NCBI GenBank assembly: GCA_034431315.1
Contig: DAOUDK010000032.1
Span: 1 to 64,000, forward strand
Source of the DNA: JAUWOY01 sp034431315
Lineage (GTDB): Bacteria; Chloroflexota; Anaerolineae; VGOG01
Direction of reading: 5' to 3'
Length of the DNA: 64,000 nucleotides
The notes beneath the pieces were generated by a model, which made no database searches, was not told the origin of the DNA, and saw only the letters and a list, made by a program, of their open reading frames with translations. This document shows positions 9,250 through 17,474 of this stretch, in pieces (positions within the stretch are counted from its first letter, which is position 1; the number at the start of each line of letters is the position of its first letter). The position numbers and the translations under genes are program-made.

Positions 9250-11799
9250 ATGATCCCGCTTAAACTTCAGTTGCGTAATTTCATGTGCTACCGCGAGCTC
9301 GATTCGCTGGACTTCTCCGGCATCCACCTGGCCTGCCTGGCCGGGGACAACGGCCACGGCAAGTCGGCCCTGCTGGATGCTATCACCTGGGCTCTGTGGG
9401 GCAAGGCTCGCGCCAAACGTGACGACGAGCTGATCCGCCTGGGCCAGACGGAAATGGAGGTGGAGTTCGAGTTCGCCCTCGGCGAGAACCGCTACCGGGT
9501 CATCCGCAAGCGGGACAGCCGCGGGCGAGGGCGGAGTTCCCTGGAGCTACAGGTGCGCGACGACGACCTCTTCCGCCCCCTCACCGAGCCTACCATTCGC
9601 CAGACCCAGGCCCGCATCAACAGAATCCTGCGCATGAACTACGAGACCTTCATCAATTCGGCCTTCCTGCTGCAGGGGCGCGCCGACGAGTTTACCATCA
9701 AGCCCCCTGGCGAGCGCAAGCGCATCCTCGGCGAGATCCTGGGTCTCTCCCTCTACGATCAATACGAAGAGCGAGCCAAGGAGCGGGCTAAGGTCAGGAA
9801 GAGCGAGGTCGAACAGATCGCCGCTCAGATCCGAGGGATAGAGCGGGAGCTGGAACGAAAGCCGGAATACGAAGAGGAGCTAAAACAGGCCCAGGCTGAC
9901 GTTGAGAACTTGAATGTCACCCTGCGAGGGGCCGAAGAAGAGCTGCGCAAGCTGCGAGAGGAGTGGAAGGAACTGGATCTGAAACGGGTCCAGATCAAGG
10001 AACTGTCGGCGCGGCTGGTCCAGGGGGAGCGAGAGCTGGCCGAAATCGGGGAGCAGATAGCCGCCTGCGAGGAACGCTTAGCCGAGTACGAGGCGGTCAT
10101 GCGTGAGAGGAAGTTCATCGAGGAGGGCTTCGCCGCCCTGACTGCCGCCCGTCAATTCCACGAGGCGCTGAACGACAAGCTAGCGCAATTGGTGAAACTG
10201 AACGAGCGCAGGGGCCAGTTGGAGGCCATCATCGCCGAAGCCAGGCACTCCCTGACTTTGGAACAGCGCCTCTGTTCGGAGAAAGTGAGAGAGCTTTCGG
10301 CCCTGGCCCAGGAGCTAGAAACACTGGAAGCGGAGTTGCCCAAGGTTCGGGCTGAACTGGAGCGATTAGGCCAGCGAGAGGGCGAACGGGAGGCCAAACA
10401 GCAGGAGACAGGAGAGCTATCCAACCAGAAAACCAGCCTCAAGACACGAAACGAGCAGATCAAGGGCGAAATAGCTTCTCTCAAGGAGAAAAGCAAGCTC
10501 CTACAAGTTGCCGAGGCTCACTGCCCCCTCTGCAGCCAGGAGCTTTCGGAGGGGGACAGAGTCCGGCTAGTGGAGAATTTCTCCTCCGAGATGGCGGAGA
10601 GCGATGCCCTCTATCAGGCCAATCAAGTCAAGATCGAAGAGCTGGCCACTCGGAGCCGGGCCTTAGAGCAAGAGATCGAGGCCATCGGGCGGGAGCTGGC
10701 GAGCAAGGGGGCGCTGCAGAAGCGGGAGGCGACGCTGGAAAAGAGCCTGGCCGAGGCGAAAGTGGCCGCCGAGGAGCTGGTCCAACAGCGGGAAAAGCTG
10801 GTAGAACTGGACGAGCGCTTGACCAGCAGGAAATACGCCGAGGCTGAACAAGCTAAATTGGCGGAGCTTTTAGGGCAAATCGAGGAGCTGGGCTACGATC
10901 CTGAGGCTCACCAGGAGGTCCGGCGAGACCTCACAGTCCTCGGCCGCTTCGAGGAAGACAAAGCCAGGCTGAAGGCAGCTCTGGCCCGCGTTGACGAGGA
11001 GCGAGCTAACCTGGAACGGTTGCGCAAGAATAAGGCTCGCTGGCAAGAGACCCTGGCCGCCGACCTGGCTAAAAAAGAAGCGCTGGCCCAGGAGCTGACC
11101 CGGCTACCCGAGCTGGCCACCCAACTAGAGGGAAAGAGCAGGGAGGTGGACGAGCTGCGGAGCAAAGAGGCCCGCGCCCGCCAGGTCCTGGGAGCGGCCA
11201 GACAGAAGCTGGACTACTGCGATTACCTGACTAAGGAGCGGGAGAAGAAGCTCAAGGAAAGGCGCCAGGTGGCCGAGGAGAAGGCCATCTACGACGAGTT
11301 GAGGCTGGCCTTCGGCAAGAAGGGCCTGCAGGCCATGATCATCGAGAGCGCGATCCCTGAGATCGAGGACGAGGCCAACAGGCTTTTGGCGCGGATGACC
11401 GACGGGCGCATGCACGTGCGCTTCGAGACCCAGCGCGAGACCCTCAAAGGTGACACCGTGGAGACGCTGGCCATCAAGATCTCCGACGAGCTGGGCACCC
11501 GCAGCTATGAACTCTACAGTGGAGGGGAGAGCTTTCGGGTCAACTTCGCCATCCGCATCGCCCTGTCCAAACTGCTGGCCCGCCGTGCTGGGGCCAGGTT
11601 GCAGACCCTGGTCATTGACGAGGGCTTCGGCACCCAGGATGCCCAGGGGCGGGAGCGACTGGTGGAGGCCATCAACTCCATCAAAGAGGACTTCGAGCGT
11701 ATCCTGGTCATCACCCACATCGAGGAGTTGAAGGACGCCTTCCCCGTGCGCATTGACGTGTTCAAAACGCCCCAGGGCTCGCAGGTCGCGATCAACTGA
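9250..11799 (+). CDS. sbcC: SbcC/Rad50-type DNA repair ATPase
   Basis: 849 residues. The ATG at 9250 gives MIPLKLQLRNFMCYRE, a standard start, with GGAGGT from the heptamer repeat. Walker A is GDNGHGKSALLDA at about 35. Two long Glu/Arg/Leu-rich coiled coils (about 180-420 and 470-690) flank a zinc hook, AHCPLCSQEL, near 425. The ABC signature YSGGESFRVNFAI and Walker B LVIDEGFGT are near 755 and 790. The protein forms SbcCD/Mre11-Rad50 with a nuclease that trims DNA ends and hairpins. No sbcD/mre11 gene is adjacent, which is unusual. A 60-base copy of its own 3' end lies downstream at 12463. Confidence 0.93.
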   Translation: MIPLKLQLRNFMCYRELDSLDFSGIHLACLAGDNGHGKSALLDAITWALWGKARAKRDDELIRLGQTEMEVEFEFALGENRYRVIRKRDSRGRGRSSLELQVRDDDLFRPLTEPTIRQTQARINRILRMNYETFINSAFLLQGRADEFTIKPPGERKRILGEILGLSLYDQYEERAKERAKVRKSEVEQIAAQIRGIERELERKPEYEEELKQAQADVENLNVTLRGAEEELRKLREEWKELDLKRVQIKELSARLVQGERELAEIGEQIAACEERLAEYEAVMRERKFIEEGFAALTAARQFHEALNDKLAQLVKLNERRGQLEAIIAEARHSLTLEQRLCSEKVRELSALAQELETLEAELPKVRAELERLGQREGEREAKQQETGELSNQKTSLKTRNEQIKGEIASLKEKSKLLQVAEAHCPLCSQELSEGDRVRLVENFSSEMAESDALYQANQVKIEELATRSRALEQEIEAIGRELASKGALQKREATLEKSLAEAKVAAEELVQQREKLVELDERLTSRKYAEAEQAKLAELLGQIEELGYDPEAHQEVRRDLTVLGRFEEDKARLKAALARVDEERANLERLRKNKARWQETLAADLAKKEALAQELTRLPELATQLEGKSREVDELRSKEARARQVLGAARQKLDYCDYLTKEREKKLKERRQVAEEKAIYDELRLAFGKKGLQAMIIESAIPEIEDEANRLLARMTDGRMHVRFETQRETLKGDTVETLAIKISDELGTRSYELYSGGESFRVNFAIRIALSKLLARRAGARLQTLVIDEGFGTQDAQGRERLVEAINSIKEDFERILVITHIEELKDAFPVRIDVFKTPQGSQVAIN

Positions 11800-11804
11800 T
11801 TATC

Positions 11805-11833
11805 TTGACAGAGATTCAATTTCACGGTATACT
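11805..11833 (+). promoter_or_regulatory. Promoter of the toxin-antitoxin pair
   Basis: TTGACA (11805-11810), 17-base spacer, TATACT (11828-11833), directly after the sbcC stop. Confidence 0.75.
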
Positions 11834-11881
11834 CAACTATATGAGTTTTCTGGTAAATGTGCACGTAAGCAGGAGGCAACG

Positions 11882-12139
11882 ATGAGTAATATCCAATTGT
11901 CAACTGTCAAAACCTTTTATGACCAACAGGGTGTCCCTCGCGAAGTATTGTTGAGCTACGACGTCTACCGCGAAATGCTGAGATCAATCTGCGAGTTGGC
12001 GGTCGAGACTAAGCAAGCGTATTTTTGGATGGAACAGTGGCAGGCAATGGAACGGGCCGCAGACGAGGCCGCTGCCCAGGGTCAATTCCGCACCTTTGAC
12101 TCGATGGATGAGATGCTTGACTTCCTGGATGCCCAATGA
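11882..12139 (+). CDS. Antitoxin of a RelE/ParE-like pair
   Basis: 85 residues. The ATG at 11882 follows AGGAGG. The protein is acidic, mostly helical, and ends in the short sequence MDEMLDFLDAQ typical of toxin-binding tails. Its stop overlaps the start of the next gene by four bases (ATGA), the usual coupling of antitoxin and toxin. It has its own promoter at 11805. The family was not recognised with certainty; the call rests on size, order and the toxin partner. Confidence 0.7.
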   Translation: MSNIQLSTVKTFYDQQGVPREVLLSYDVYREMLRSICELAVETKQAYFWMEQWQAMERAADEAAAQGQFRTFDSMDEMLDFLDAQ

Positions 12140-12426
12140 CTCGCTACCGCCCCCTGAAAACATTCTGGGAGGCTTACGCTGAACTCCCCGCCCATGTCAA
12201 GAGAAAAGTCCGACAGACGTTCAAGCTCTTCCAGCAAGGCGCCGAACATCCACCCTTTCACCCCTCGCTTCGCATCCGCAAGATGCGAGGATACCCCAAC
12301 ATCTGGGAAGGCCACGTTACGATGCAGATTGTCTTCACGTTCCACATTGAGCACGATCCGGAAAGCGGAGAGACGATCTACGTATTCCGCAACATCGGCA
12401 CGCATGAGGTCTACCGACGGCCATAG
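12136..12426 (+). CDS. RelE/ParE-superfamily toxin
   Basis: 96 residues. Starts within the ATGA overlap with the antitoxin. The sequence HPPFHPSLRIRKMRGYPNIW, then HVTMQIVFTFHIE, and the ending VFRNIGTHEVYRR follow the beta-strand pattern of RelE/YafQ/HigB toxins: a basic patch near LRIRKM and a His in the last strand (GTHEVY). Such toxins cleave mRNA on the ribosome or poison gyrase; which one applies here cannot be told. The pair sits between sbcC and a duplicated scrap of the sbcC 3' end. Confidence 0.8.
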   Translation: MTRYRPLKTFWEAYAELPAHVKRKVRQTFKLFQQGAEHPPFHPSLRIRKMRGYPNIWEGHVTMQIVFTFHIEHDPESGETIYVFRNIGTHEVYRRP

Positions 12427-12462
12427 CTTTCCTTACCCCGCTGTACATTGCCAGCCTCCCTC

Positions 12463-12522
12463 TTCCCGGTGTGCATTGACTTCTTCAAATACCCCCAGGG
12501 CTCGCAAGTGGCGATCAACTGA
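12463..12522 (+). pseudogene. Duplicated sbcC 3' end
   Basis: The + strand reads FPVCIDFFKYPQGSQVAIN and a stop, nearly identical to the true sbcC C-terminus FPVRIDVFKTPQGSQVAIN at 11740-11799. The toxin-antitoxin pair lies exactly between the two copies. The scrap also overlaps the 3' end of nth by eight bases. Confidence 0.85.
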
Positions 12523-13201
12523 CGCGGATGGACTGATAATAGTCGCAATGCTCTCGGAGGACGCAGGTGGCGCAGCGAGGTTGTTGCGATTTGCAAACCC
12601 CTTGCCCGTGGGCGATGAGGCTGAGGTGGAAGGTGTAGTAGATTTCGGGGGGAAGCAGTTTCTCTAAGACTTCGTGGGCCTTCTCACGAGAGGTCTTAGG
12701 CCCGATGAGGCCCAGGCGGCGGCTCACCCGGTGGACGTGGGTGTCCACCGGGAAGGCGGGCTTGCCCAGTGAGAAGAGGAGCACAATGGCGGCTGTCTTG
12801 GGGCCCACTCCGTGGAGCGAGGTCAGCCACCGCCTGGCCTCGTCAACCTCCATCTCGGCCAGGAAGTCCAGGGTAAACTCGCCTCGCTCTAGCTTGATAG
12901 CTCGCAGGGCCTCCTGGATGCGCGGGGCCTTCACGTTGGCCAGACCTCCTGGCCGGATGGCCTCGGCAAGTTCGGCCGCGTCGGCGGCCAGCACACTCTC
13001 CCAGGTGGGGAATCTTGCCTTCAAGCGCACCCAGGCCCGATCGCGGTTCACGTCGGAGGTGTTTTGGGAGAGGATGGTGAAGATCAATTCGCTCAGCGGA
13101 TCAAGGCGAGGATGCCACTCTCGCTGGCCATACTGTTCGATCAAGAGTTGGTGGACCGCCAGGGCCTCTGACGTTTCACGTTTCACGTTTTCACGTTTCA
13201 T
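12515..13201 (-). CDS. nth: Endonuclease III
   Basis: 228 residues. DNA glycosylase/AP lyase that removes oxidised pyrimidines. The helix-hairpin-helix LHGVGPKTAAIVLL carries the catalytic Lys, and FPVDTHVHRVSRRLGL carries the catalytic Asp. The C-terminal iron-sulfur site is complete: C-x6-C-x2-C-x5-C (CKSQQPRCATCVLREHC). The ATG at 13201 begins inside a heptamer repeat (CACGTTT units on the + strand), so the first residues MKRENVKRETSE are repeat-encoded. No clear ribosome site is seen before it, and the true start could be slightly different. Divergent from the cupin gene at 13261. Confidence 0.92.
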   Translation of the reverse strand: MKRENVKRETSEALAVHQLLIEQYGQREWHPRLDPLSELIFTILSQNTSDVNRDRAWVRLKARFPTWESVLAADAAELAEAIRPGGLANVKAPRIQEALRAIKLERGEFTLDFLAEMEVDEARRWLTSLHGVGPKTAAIVLLFSLGKPAFPVDTHVHRVSRRLGLIGPKTSREKAHEVLEKLLPPEIYYTFHLSLIAHGQGVCKSQQPRCATCVLREHCDYYQSIRVS

Positions 13202-13260
13202 GGTATCTTTTGCTCTAAACAACCTATTATCAAGCCGAAAGATTCTTGAAGGAGGCTCCA

Positions 13261-13716
13261 ATGATCGAAGGCGTCAAAGTGCGCAAACTCCGGCTCATCC
13301 CCGACGAGCGGGGCTATCTTATGGAGATGCTGCGCTCCGACTGGGAAGAGTACGAGAAATTCGGCCAGGTCTACATCACCGCCGTCTACCCCGGCGTGGT
13401 CAAGGGCTGGCATTACCACAAGATCCAGACCGACCACTTCATTTGCGTCCACGGCATGGCCAAGGTGGTGCTCTACGACGGACGCGAAGATTCGCCCACC
13501 CACGGCGAGGTGAACGAGTTCTTCATGGGCCAGCAGAACCCCATGCTGCTCAAAATCCCTCCCGGCGTGATGCACGGCTTCAAGGGCATCAGCCAGGAGA
13601 TGACCCTCATCGTCAACGTGCCCACCGAGCTCTACAACTACGACCAGCCAGACGAATACCGCCTGCCCGCCCACACCGACGAGATACCCTACGACTGGTC
13701 CCGCAAAGACGGCTGA
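13261..13716 (+). CDS. RmlC-like cupin (dTDP-sugar 3,5-epimerase family)
   Basis: 151 residues. The ATG at 13261 follows AAGGAGG. The protein resembles RmlC but is shorter than the usual 180: DERGYLMEMLR, then VYPGVVKGWHYHKIQTDHF with the His pair of the active-site strand, then IPPGVMHGFKGIS and the late ELYNYDQPDEYRLP segment with Tyr. In the family these residues epimerise C3/C5 of dTDP-4-keto-6-deoxyglucose. The substrate here could be another nucleotide sugar. It converges with murE, overlapping it by 28 bases. Confidence 0.8.
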   Translation: MIEGVKVRKLRLIPDERGYLMEMLRSDWEEYEKFGQVYITAVYPGVVKGWHYHKIQTDHFICVHGMAKVVLYDGREDSPTHGEVNEFFMGQQNPMLLKIPPGVMHGFKGISQEMTLIVNVPTELYNYDQPDEYRLPAHTDEIPYDWSRKDG

Positions 13717-15227
13717 GCCGATTTCGGATTGCCGATTTCGGATTGCGGATTCAGTGCCTCTCTCACTGCCTCCCGATCATCCCAGGGAACCTCCGTGGCG
13801 CCAAAACACATGGACTGCTCATGGCCCTTGCCGGTGACGATCACCAGGTCGCCGGCTCGGGCCATTTTCACTGCGAATTCAATGGCCTCTCCGCGGTCGC
13901 CGACGCGCCAGTAGTCCTCCCCTTCCCCGCGCCCTGCCCTCTCGCAGCCGACTGCGATTTGAGCCATGATGGCGTCCAGGTCCTCGGTGCGCGGATCCTC
14001 AGCGGTGATGACCACGCGGTCGGCCAGCTTCCCCGCGATTTCCCCCATCATCGGCCGCTTGGCCACATCCCTGAGTCCCGCACAGCCGAAGACGACAATG
14101 ACCCGGCCATCGGTCAAACCGCGCGCCGTCTCCAGCGCCCGTCGGAGGGCGTTGGGCGTGTGAGCGAAGTCCACGATGGCGGTGAAATCCTGCCCCAGGG
14201 CGATGCGTTCCATGCGCCCCGGCACCCCTCGCAAGGCTTCGATCCCCTCCTGCATAGCCTCGACGGGAACCGCCTGCGAAACACCGACGGCGATGGCCGC
14301 CAGGACGTTGTAGACGTTGAAAGAGCCGGGAAGCTCTGTCCGCACCGCGAACTCCCCCTGAGGAGTTACGGCAGTGAAGATCGTAGCTGCGGGCGTGTGC
14401 ACGATGTCCCGGGCCGTGACATCGGCGGGCTGCTCCAGGCCGTAGGTTAGACAACGGTCGGCGGGGATTTGGCGCAAATGCTCAAAAGAGGAATCATCGG
14501 CGTTGAGGATGGAGGTTTTCGGCGTGTCGGGCTTGCGGAAAGAGCTGGCCAGGTCGCGGAAGAGGCGGGCTTTGGCTTCCCGATAGCCCTCGAAGGTGCC
14601 GTGGTAGTCCAGGTGCTCGTGGGTGATGTTGGTCACCACCGCCACGTCGAAATCGCAGGCCGTGACCCGATGCTGGGCCAGGCCGTGAGAGGTGGCTTCC
14701 AAGATGGCGTACTCGGTCCCAGCCGCCACCATCTGGGCCAGGAATCCCTGCACCTGGAGGGCATCGGGAGTGGTGACGTGGAGACCCGTCGCGTAGTGCT
14801 CGTCGCCGATGAGGGCCTCCACAGTGCTGATCATCCCCGTCTTGTAGCCCGTGGCGGCCAGGATGCTGCGGACAAGCTCGACGGTGGTGGTCTTGCCGTC
14901 GGTGCCGGTGACGCCGATGACGCGCAGCTTGCGAGCCGGGTGGCCATGGAAGGCGGCGGCCAGGTGGGCAAGAGCCTGGCGGGAGTCGGGGACGAGAACG
15001 TAAGGAACAGAGATGCTCGTCTCCCGCTCACCGACGACGGCCGCCGCTCCCCGTCGAATCGCATCGGGGATAAAATCGTGGCCGTCGGCATCGAGGCCCT
15101 TGACGGCCACGAACAGGTCGCCCGGCCTGACCTGGCGCGAGTCCTGAGCCAGCCCGTCGATGTCCACGTCTACGTAGCCGTGAACTTCCTTGTCAGATAG
15201 GGTGGCTAGTAACTTAGAAAGCTTCAT
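13689..15227 (-). CDS. murE: UDP-MurNAc-tripeptide synthetase
   Basis: 512 residues. The ATG at 15227 (MKLSKLLATL) has GAGGT eight bases upstream. Adds the third amino acid to UDP-MurNAc-dipeptide in peptidoglycan synthesis. The N-terminal uracil-binding part contains DSRQVRPGDLFVAVKG; the ATP loop is GVTGTDGKTTTVELV near 115; ATSHGLAQHR and NITHEHLDYHGT follow, the latter with the carbamylated-Lys region. In the C-terminal domain the motif that selects diamino acids reads EDPRTED; DNPR marks meso-DAP enzymes, so Arg is kept but Asn is replaced by Asp. The last residues (SEIGNPKSA) come from a heptamer repeat at about 13720-13752. Confidence 0.92.
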   Translation of the reverse strand: MKLSKLLATLSDKEVHGYVDVDIDGLAQDSRQVRPGDLFVAVKGLDADGHDFIPDAIRRGAAAVVGERETSISVPYVLVPDSRQALAHLAAAFHGHPARKLRVIGVTGTDGKTTTVELVRSILAATGYKTGMISTVEALIGDEHYATGLHVTTPDALQVQGFLAQMVAAGTEYAILEATSHGLAQHRVTACDFDVAVVTNITHEHLDYHGTFEGYREAKARLFRDLASSFRKPDTPKTSILNADDSSFEHLRQIPADRCLTYGLEQPADVTARDIVHTPAATIFTAVTPQGEFAVRTELPGSFNVYNVLAAIAVGVSQAVPVEAMQEGIEALRGVPGRMERIALGQDFTAIVDFAHTPNALRRALETARGLTDGRVIVVFGCAGLRDVAKRPMMGEIAGKLADRVVITAEDPRTEDLDAIMAQIAVGCERAGRGEGEDYWRVGDRGEAIEFAVKMARAGDLVIVTGKGHEQSMCFGATEVPWDDREAVREALNPQSEIGNPKSAQPSLRDQS

Positions 15228-15354
15228 GTCCGTGACCTCGGCAAGGTTTCGTTCGCCGAAGGTCTCATAGTGCATAGGGCGGATGGCATCGCGTGCCTGG
15301 TCAAGCGGTCGCTTAGGTCGTTGAGTCATGATAACTCGTTTGGAACTTCAGTAT

Positions 15355-15383
15355 TTGCACAGAGAGGGGGCCTATGGTATAAT
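15355..15383 (+). promoter_or_regulatory. Promoter of the small membrane protein gene
   Basis: TTGCAC (15355-15360), 17-base spacer, TATAAT (15378-15383), then AGGAGG before the ATG at 15435. Confidence 0.7.
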
Positions 15384-15434
15384 ACCGTACGTGATTGAGT
15401 AGCAAGAAAATAATTCTACACAGGAGGCTCGCTT

Positions 15435-15656
15435 ATGAAACGCAACGGTTTTTACATCAGCATTGTTTTGATTGTGATCGGTATTATAGGGCGTCTTTAT
15501 GCTGACCAATATTCCCATGTAACACCAGAAGGGATGGTGGTTGATAGCATCTGGTTGCCTATTGGCACTTTGATGATAATGATTGGTGTTCTTGCGTTAT
15601 TGGTTTTGGGTATTCTATACGTAATCAGCTATCTGAGAAATCGGCTAAGGCGTTAG
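15435..15656 (+). CDS. Small membrane protein
   Basis: 73 residues with AGGAGG upstream and its own promoter. Two membrane helices (about 6-22 and 40-65) flank a short outside loop (DQYSHVTPEGMVVDS) and end in a basic tail, LRNRLRR. No family recognised. Its upstream sequence and intact frame make it a likely real gene. Confidence 0.65.
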   Translation: MKRNGFYISIVLIVIGIIGRLYADQYSHVTPEGMVVDSIWLPIGTLMIMIGVLALLVLGILYVISYLRNRLRR

Positions 15657-15702
15657 CTTGTTCGGGTGGTACGTGGCCCGATTTACTGACTCAGGTTACA
15701 AG

Positions 15703-15885
15703 AATGATGTAGCGTTTGATCCAGCCGATGTAGGCCTGCTCGGTGCGAATGGAATAGTGTTTGAGGCGGATGGCGTCACGGACACTTCGACAAGCTCAGC
15801 GCAGGCACTTCGACAACCCTTCGGCAGGCTCAGGACATAGCTCAGTGCAGGCCTGATCGAGGAGTTTCTTGGGTCTTGGTTCCAT
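15703..15885 (-). pseudogene. Broken integron-type integrase, copy A (N-terminal end only)
   Basis: The minus strand starts with ATG at 15885 after GGAGGAAA and reads MEPRPKKLLDQ. It is then thrown out of frame by two nested dispersed repeats (15785-15804 and 15808-15837). Beyond them the original frame resumes as DAIRLKHYSIRTEQAYIGWI, the N-terminal core-binding segment of integron integrases (usual: RLKHYS.RTE.AY..WI..FI). All similarity stops near 15703, so the catalytic domain is absent. Cannot make an active enzyme. Confidence 0.85.
15785..15837. repeat. Two dispersed repeats nested in integrase copy A
   Basis: CTTCGACAAGCTCAGC at 15785 lies beside CTTCGACAACCCTTCGGCAG at 15808. Copy B (17380-17409) has only the second, so one insertion predates the duplication and one follows it. 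Confidence 0.8.
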
Positions 15886-15902
15886 CGGGGTTTCCTCCGG
15901 TT

Positions 15903-15931
15903 TTGACAATTTGTGGTTGTTCTGCTATAAT
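15903..15931 (+). promoter_or_regulatory. Outward Pc-like promoter, integron copy A
   Basis: TTGACA (15903-15908), 17-base spacer, TATAAT (15926-15931): a perfect consensus. It reads away from the integrase start toward the cassette, as Pc does in integrons. Confidence 0.85.
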
Positions 15932-16088
15932 ATCTGGTAAGGCGACCATGGGCATACGCTAAAAGAGTGCGCATGTTATTATACAAGAGGATTTCCGTAA
16001 ATGCAACCCTGTGGATTGTTTAGGCGGATTCCGTCTAAGATACCGAAATAGCGGGGGAAGACGGATTCCGTATAAGAAATAGTTAGCT
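15932..16088 (+). other. attI-like region, copy A
   Basis: Sequence shared with 17504-17664 runs through GTGGATTGTTTAGGCGGATT and GGGGAAGACGGATTCCG. It stops at AATAGTT, exactly where a G/TT crossover would place the end of attI (core GTTAGCT at 16082-16088). The cassette start GTTAGCTGGC (16082-16091) is the exact complement of the attC arm GCCAGCTAAC at 16724. Confidence 0.8.
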
Positions 16089-16271
16089 GGCCTCAGTTGG
16101 TTCTGACAGTGGCATAATGAACAATGCGGCGCATACTTGGGAACGACCCTCTGAATCCCCATCTTCAAGACAACTCTCATTTCATGAGGTTATTCCCCAT
16201 CTTCGATTCGCACCTCACGTGAGGTGAGCCGATTGTACTGATTGGACGATTACTGATAGGAGGTGAGAGTC

Positions 16272-16655
16272 ATGTCTTCCACGAGAGCTATCCTTCTTGA
16301 GGAAGCGATCCGCACTATAGCGCTCATTGGAGTGGTGATCTTTGGCGTTTTGCCTGTGGCTTATGTGCTTGGTGCAGATGTTAACCGTGTTGCCCTGATC
16401 GCGTTCCTCGCAGCTATTCTTATTTCTCCCATCACCTTCTGGATACGCACTCGAACAGGGGTTAAGTTGCAGCTCCGCTCCAGGCGGGGATGGTACATTT
16501 CGGCAGCCATCGCCTTCGCGCTCGCACTCTTCATGGCGATACTCATGTTGCTGACCGGGCACATGTCTTGGAACCAGGCAGTGGCGCGAATTGCCACTAG
16601 CGCATTCGTGATCGTCGTCCTAGCTTGGCTGGGCGCTCGCCTGATGCGATTGTGA
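16272..16655 (+). CDS. Four-helix membrane protein carried by integron cassette A
   Basis: 127 residues. The ATG at 16272 follows AGGAGGTGA. Four hydrophobic segments (about 12-34, 40-60, 73-95 and 101-124) make it an integral membrane protein with short loops; the middle loop is basic (RTRTGVKLQLRSRRGW). No family recognised. It is the only gene between the attI-like site at 16082 and the attC at 16724-16850 and points away from the Pc-like promoter, as a cassette gene should. Confidence 0.75.
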   Translation: MSSTRAILLEEAIRTIALIGVVIFGVLPVAYVLGADVNRVALIAFLAAILISPITFWIRTRTGVKLQLRSRRGWYISAAIAFALALFMAILMLLTGHMSWNQAVARIATSAFVIVVLAWLGARLMRL

Positions 16656-16723
16656 TAGCGTAACACCCGATTTCCTAAGTGTGCGCCGTGAGTCCTATGA
16701 AAACATAGAGGGCTTCCTCGCAC

Positions 16724-16850
16724 GCCAGCTAACCATTCGCTGGAGCGGACCGGGGATGCGGCGCGATTTGCCAACAAAGTTGCATGATGGGGATACTTGG
16801 CTTGCTGGTGCTGTAGCGAGCCCCGGCCGCTCAACTCAAAGCCGTTAGTG
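16724..16850 (+). other. attC site, cassette A
   Basis: R'' arm GCCAGCTAAC, then L'' TGGAGCGGACCGGGG; at the far end L' CCCCGGCCGCTCAA and R' GTTAGTG. L'' and L' pair with one unpaired base in L'' (CCGGTCCGC against CCGGCCGC), the extrahelical base that gives attC its strand choice. The ending CTCAACTCAAAGCCGTTAG closely follows the CTTAACTCAAGCGTTAG end of classic resistance cassettes. Confidence 0.9.
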
Positions 16851-17006
16851 CGGCTGGACATTCCTCACCCTCTCAGGCCCAATTCTGGCCACGCCGAAAA
16901 GGTATCCAAATACAAAAGCGGGAGGTCTAAGACACCTCTCGCTTTTTCTGTGAACTGATCAATTCTCAAGCCCAACCCCAACCCTCGACAGTTATCTCGC
17001 CCCTCA
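16844..17006. repeat. Duplicated flank with terminator, copy A
   Basis: About 160 bases matching 18989-19150: TGGACATTCC, CACCCTCTCAGGCCCAATTC, the terminator, and TATCTCGCCCCTCA. Identity ends just before the pyrophosphatase remnant stop. Confidence 0.9.
16914..16947. terminator. Bidirectional terminator, copy A
   Basis: AAAAGCGGGAGGT and ACCTCTCGCTTTTT enclose CTAAGAC. A-run and T-run on both sides allow it to stop the cassette on + and the pyrophosphatase remnant on -. Confidence 0.85.
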
Positions 17007-17013
17007 GAGGGTG

Positions 17014-17235
17014 CTACTGAAGGAGGTGCAGGCTGTGCTCCAGGAAGAGCGGCAGCAGGGTGATGGACAGGATGTTCTGCATCTTGATGAGAATGTGCAA
17101 CGAGGGGCCCGCTGCGTCCTTGAGTGGGTCACCCACCGTGTCACCGATCACCGATGATCGGTGGGCGTCCGAACCCTTCCTGCCCAGATGTCCGTCTTCG
17201 ATGAACTTCTTGGCGTTGTCCCAGGCACCGCCAAG
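17014..17235 (-). pseudogene. C-terminal fragment of a third membrane pyrophosphatase
   Basis: The minus strand reads GAWDNAKKFIEDGHLGRKGS, then SVIGDTVGDPLKDAAGPSLH and a 30-residue membrane tail to a TAG at 17014-17016. These are the last catalytic loop and final helix of H+-PPases. Only about 74 codons remain. The tail differs from that of the intact gene at 19271, so this is a separate paralogue. Its upstream end runs directly into integrase copy B through a shared TTGGCGGTG. Confidence 0.9.
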
Positions 17236-17457
17236 TGGGTCGGGAACGCTTCCACTTCAGCAGCGTGCATTTCGGCCGGAAGGCGGACATCGTGAAAGAA
17301 GATGTAGCGTTTGATCCAGCCGATGTAGGCCTGCTCGGTGCGAATGGAATAGTGTTTGAGGCGGATGGCGTCACGGACACTTCGACAACCCTTCGGCAGG
17401 CTCAGGACATGGCTCAGTGCAGGCCTGATCGAGGAGTCTCTTGGGTCTTGGTTCCAT
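17236..17457 (-). pseudogene. Broken integron-type integrase, copy B
   Basis: Starts at ATG 17457 after GGAGGAAA (MEPRPKRLLDQ). One dispersed repeat at 17380-17409 shifts the frame and creates an early TGA. Past it the core-binding domain resumes as RDAIRLKHYSIRTEQAYIGW, IKRYIFFHDVRLPAEMHA and AEVEAFPTHLAV, longer than in copy A, then joins the pyrophosphatase fragment at about 17228-17240. No catalytic Arg/His/Tyr region is present. Confidence 0.87.
17380..17409. repeat. Dispersed repeat breaking integrase copy B
   Basis: CTTCGACAACCCTTCGGCAG followed by GCTCAGGACA, the same insertion as in copy A at 15808. Confidence 0.8.
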
Positions 17458-17474
17458 CGGGGTTTCCTCCGGTG

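Noticed and set aside
12705..14450. 581-codon open frame on +
   Set aside because: It runs antisense through nth and murE and across the cupin gene; low-complexity Arg/Ser/Pro composition, no ribosome site.
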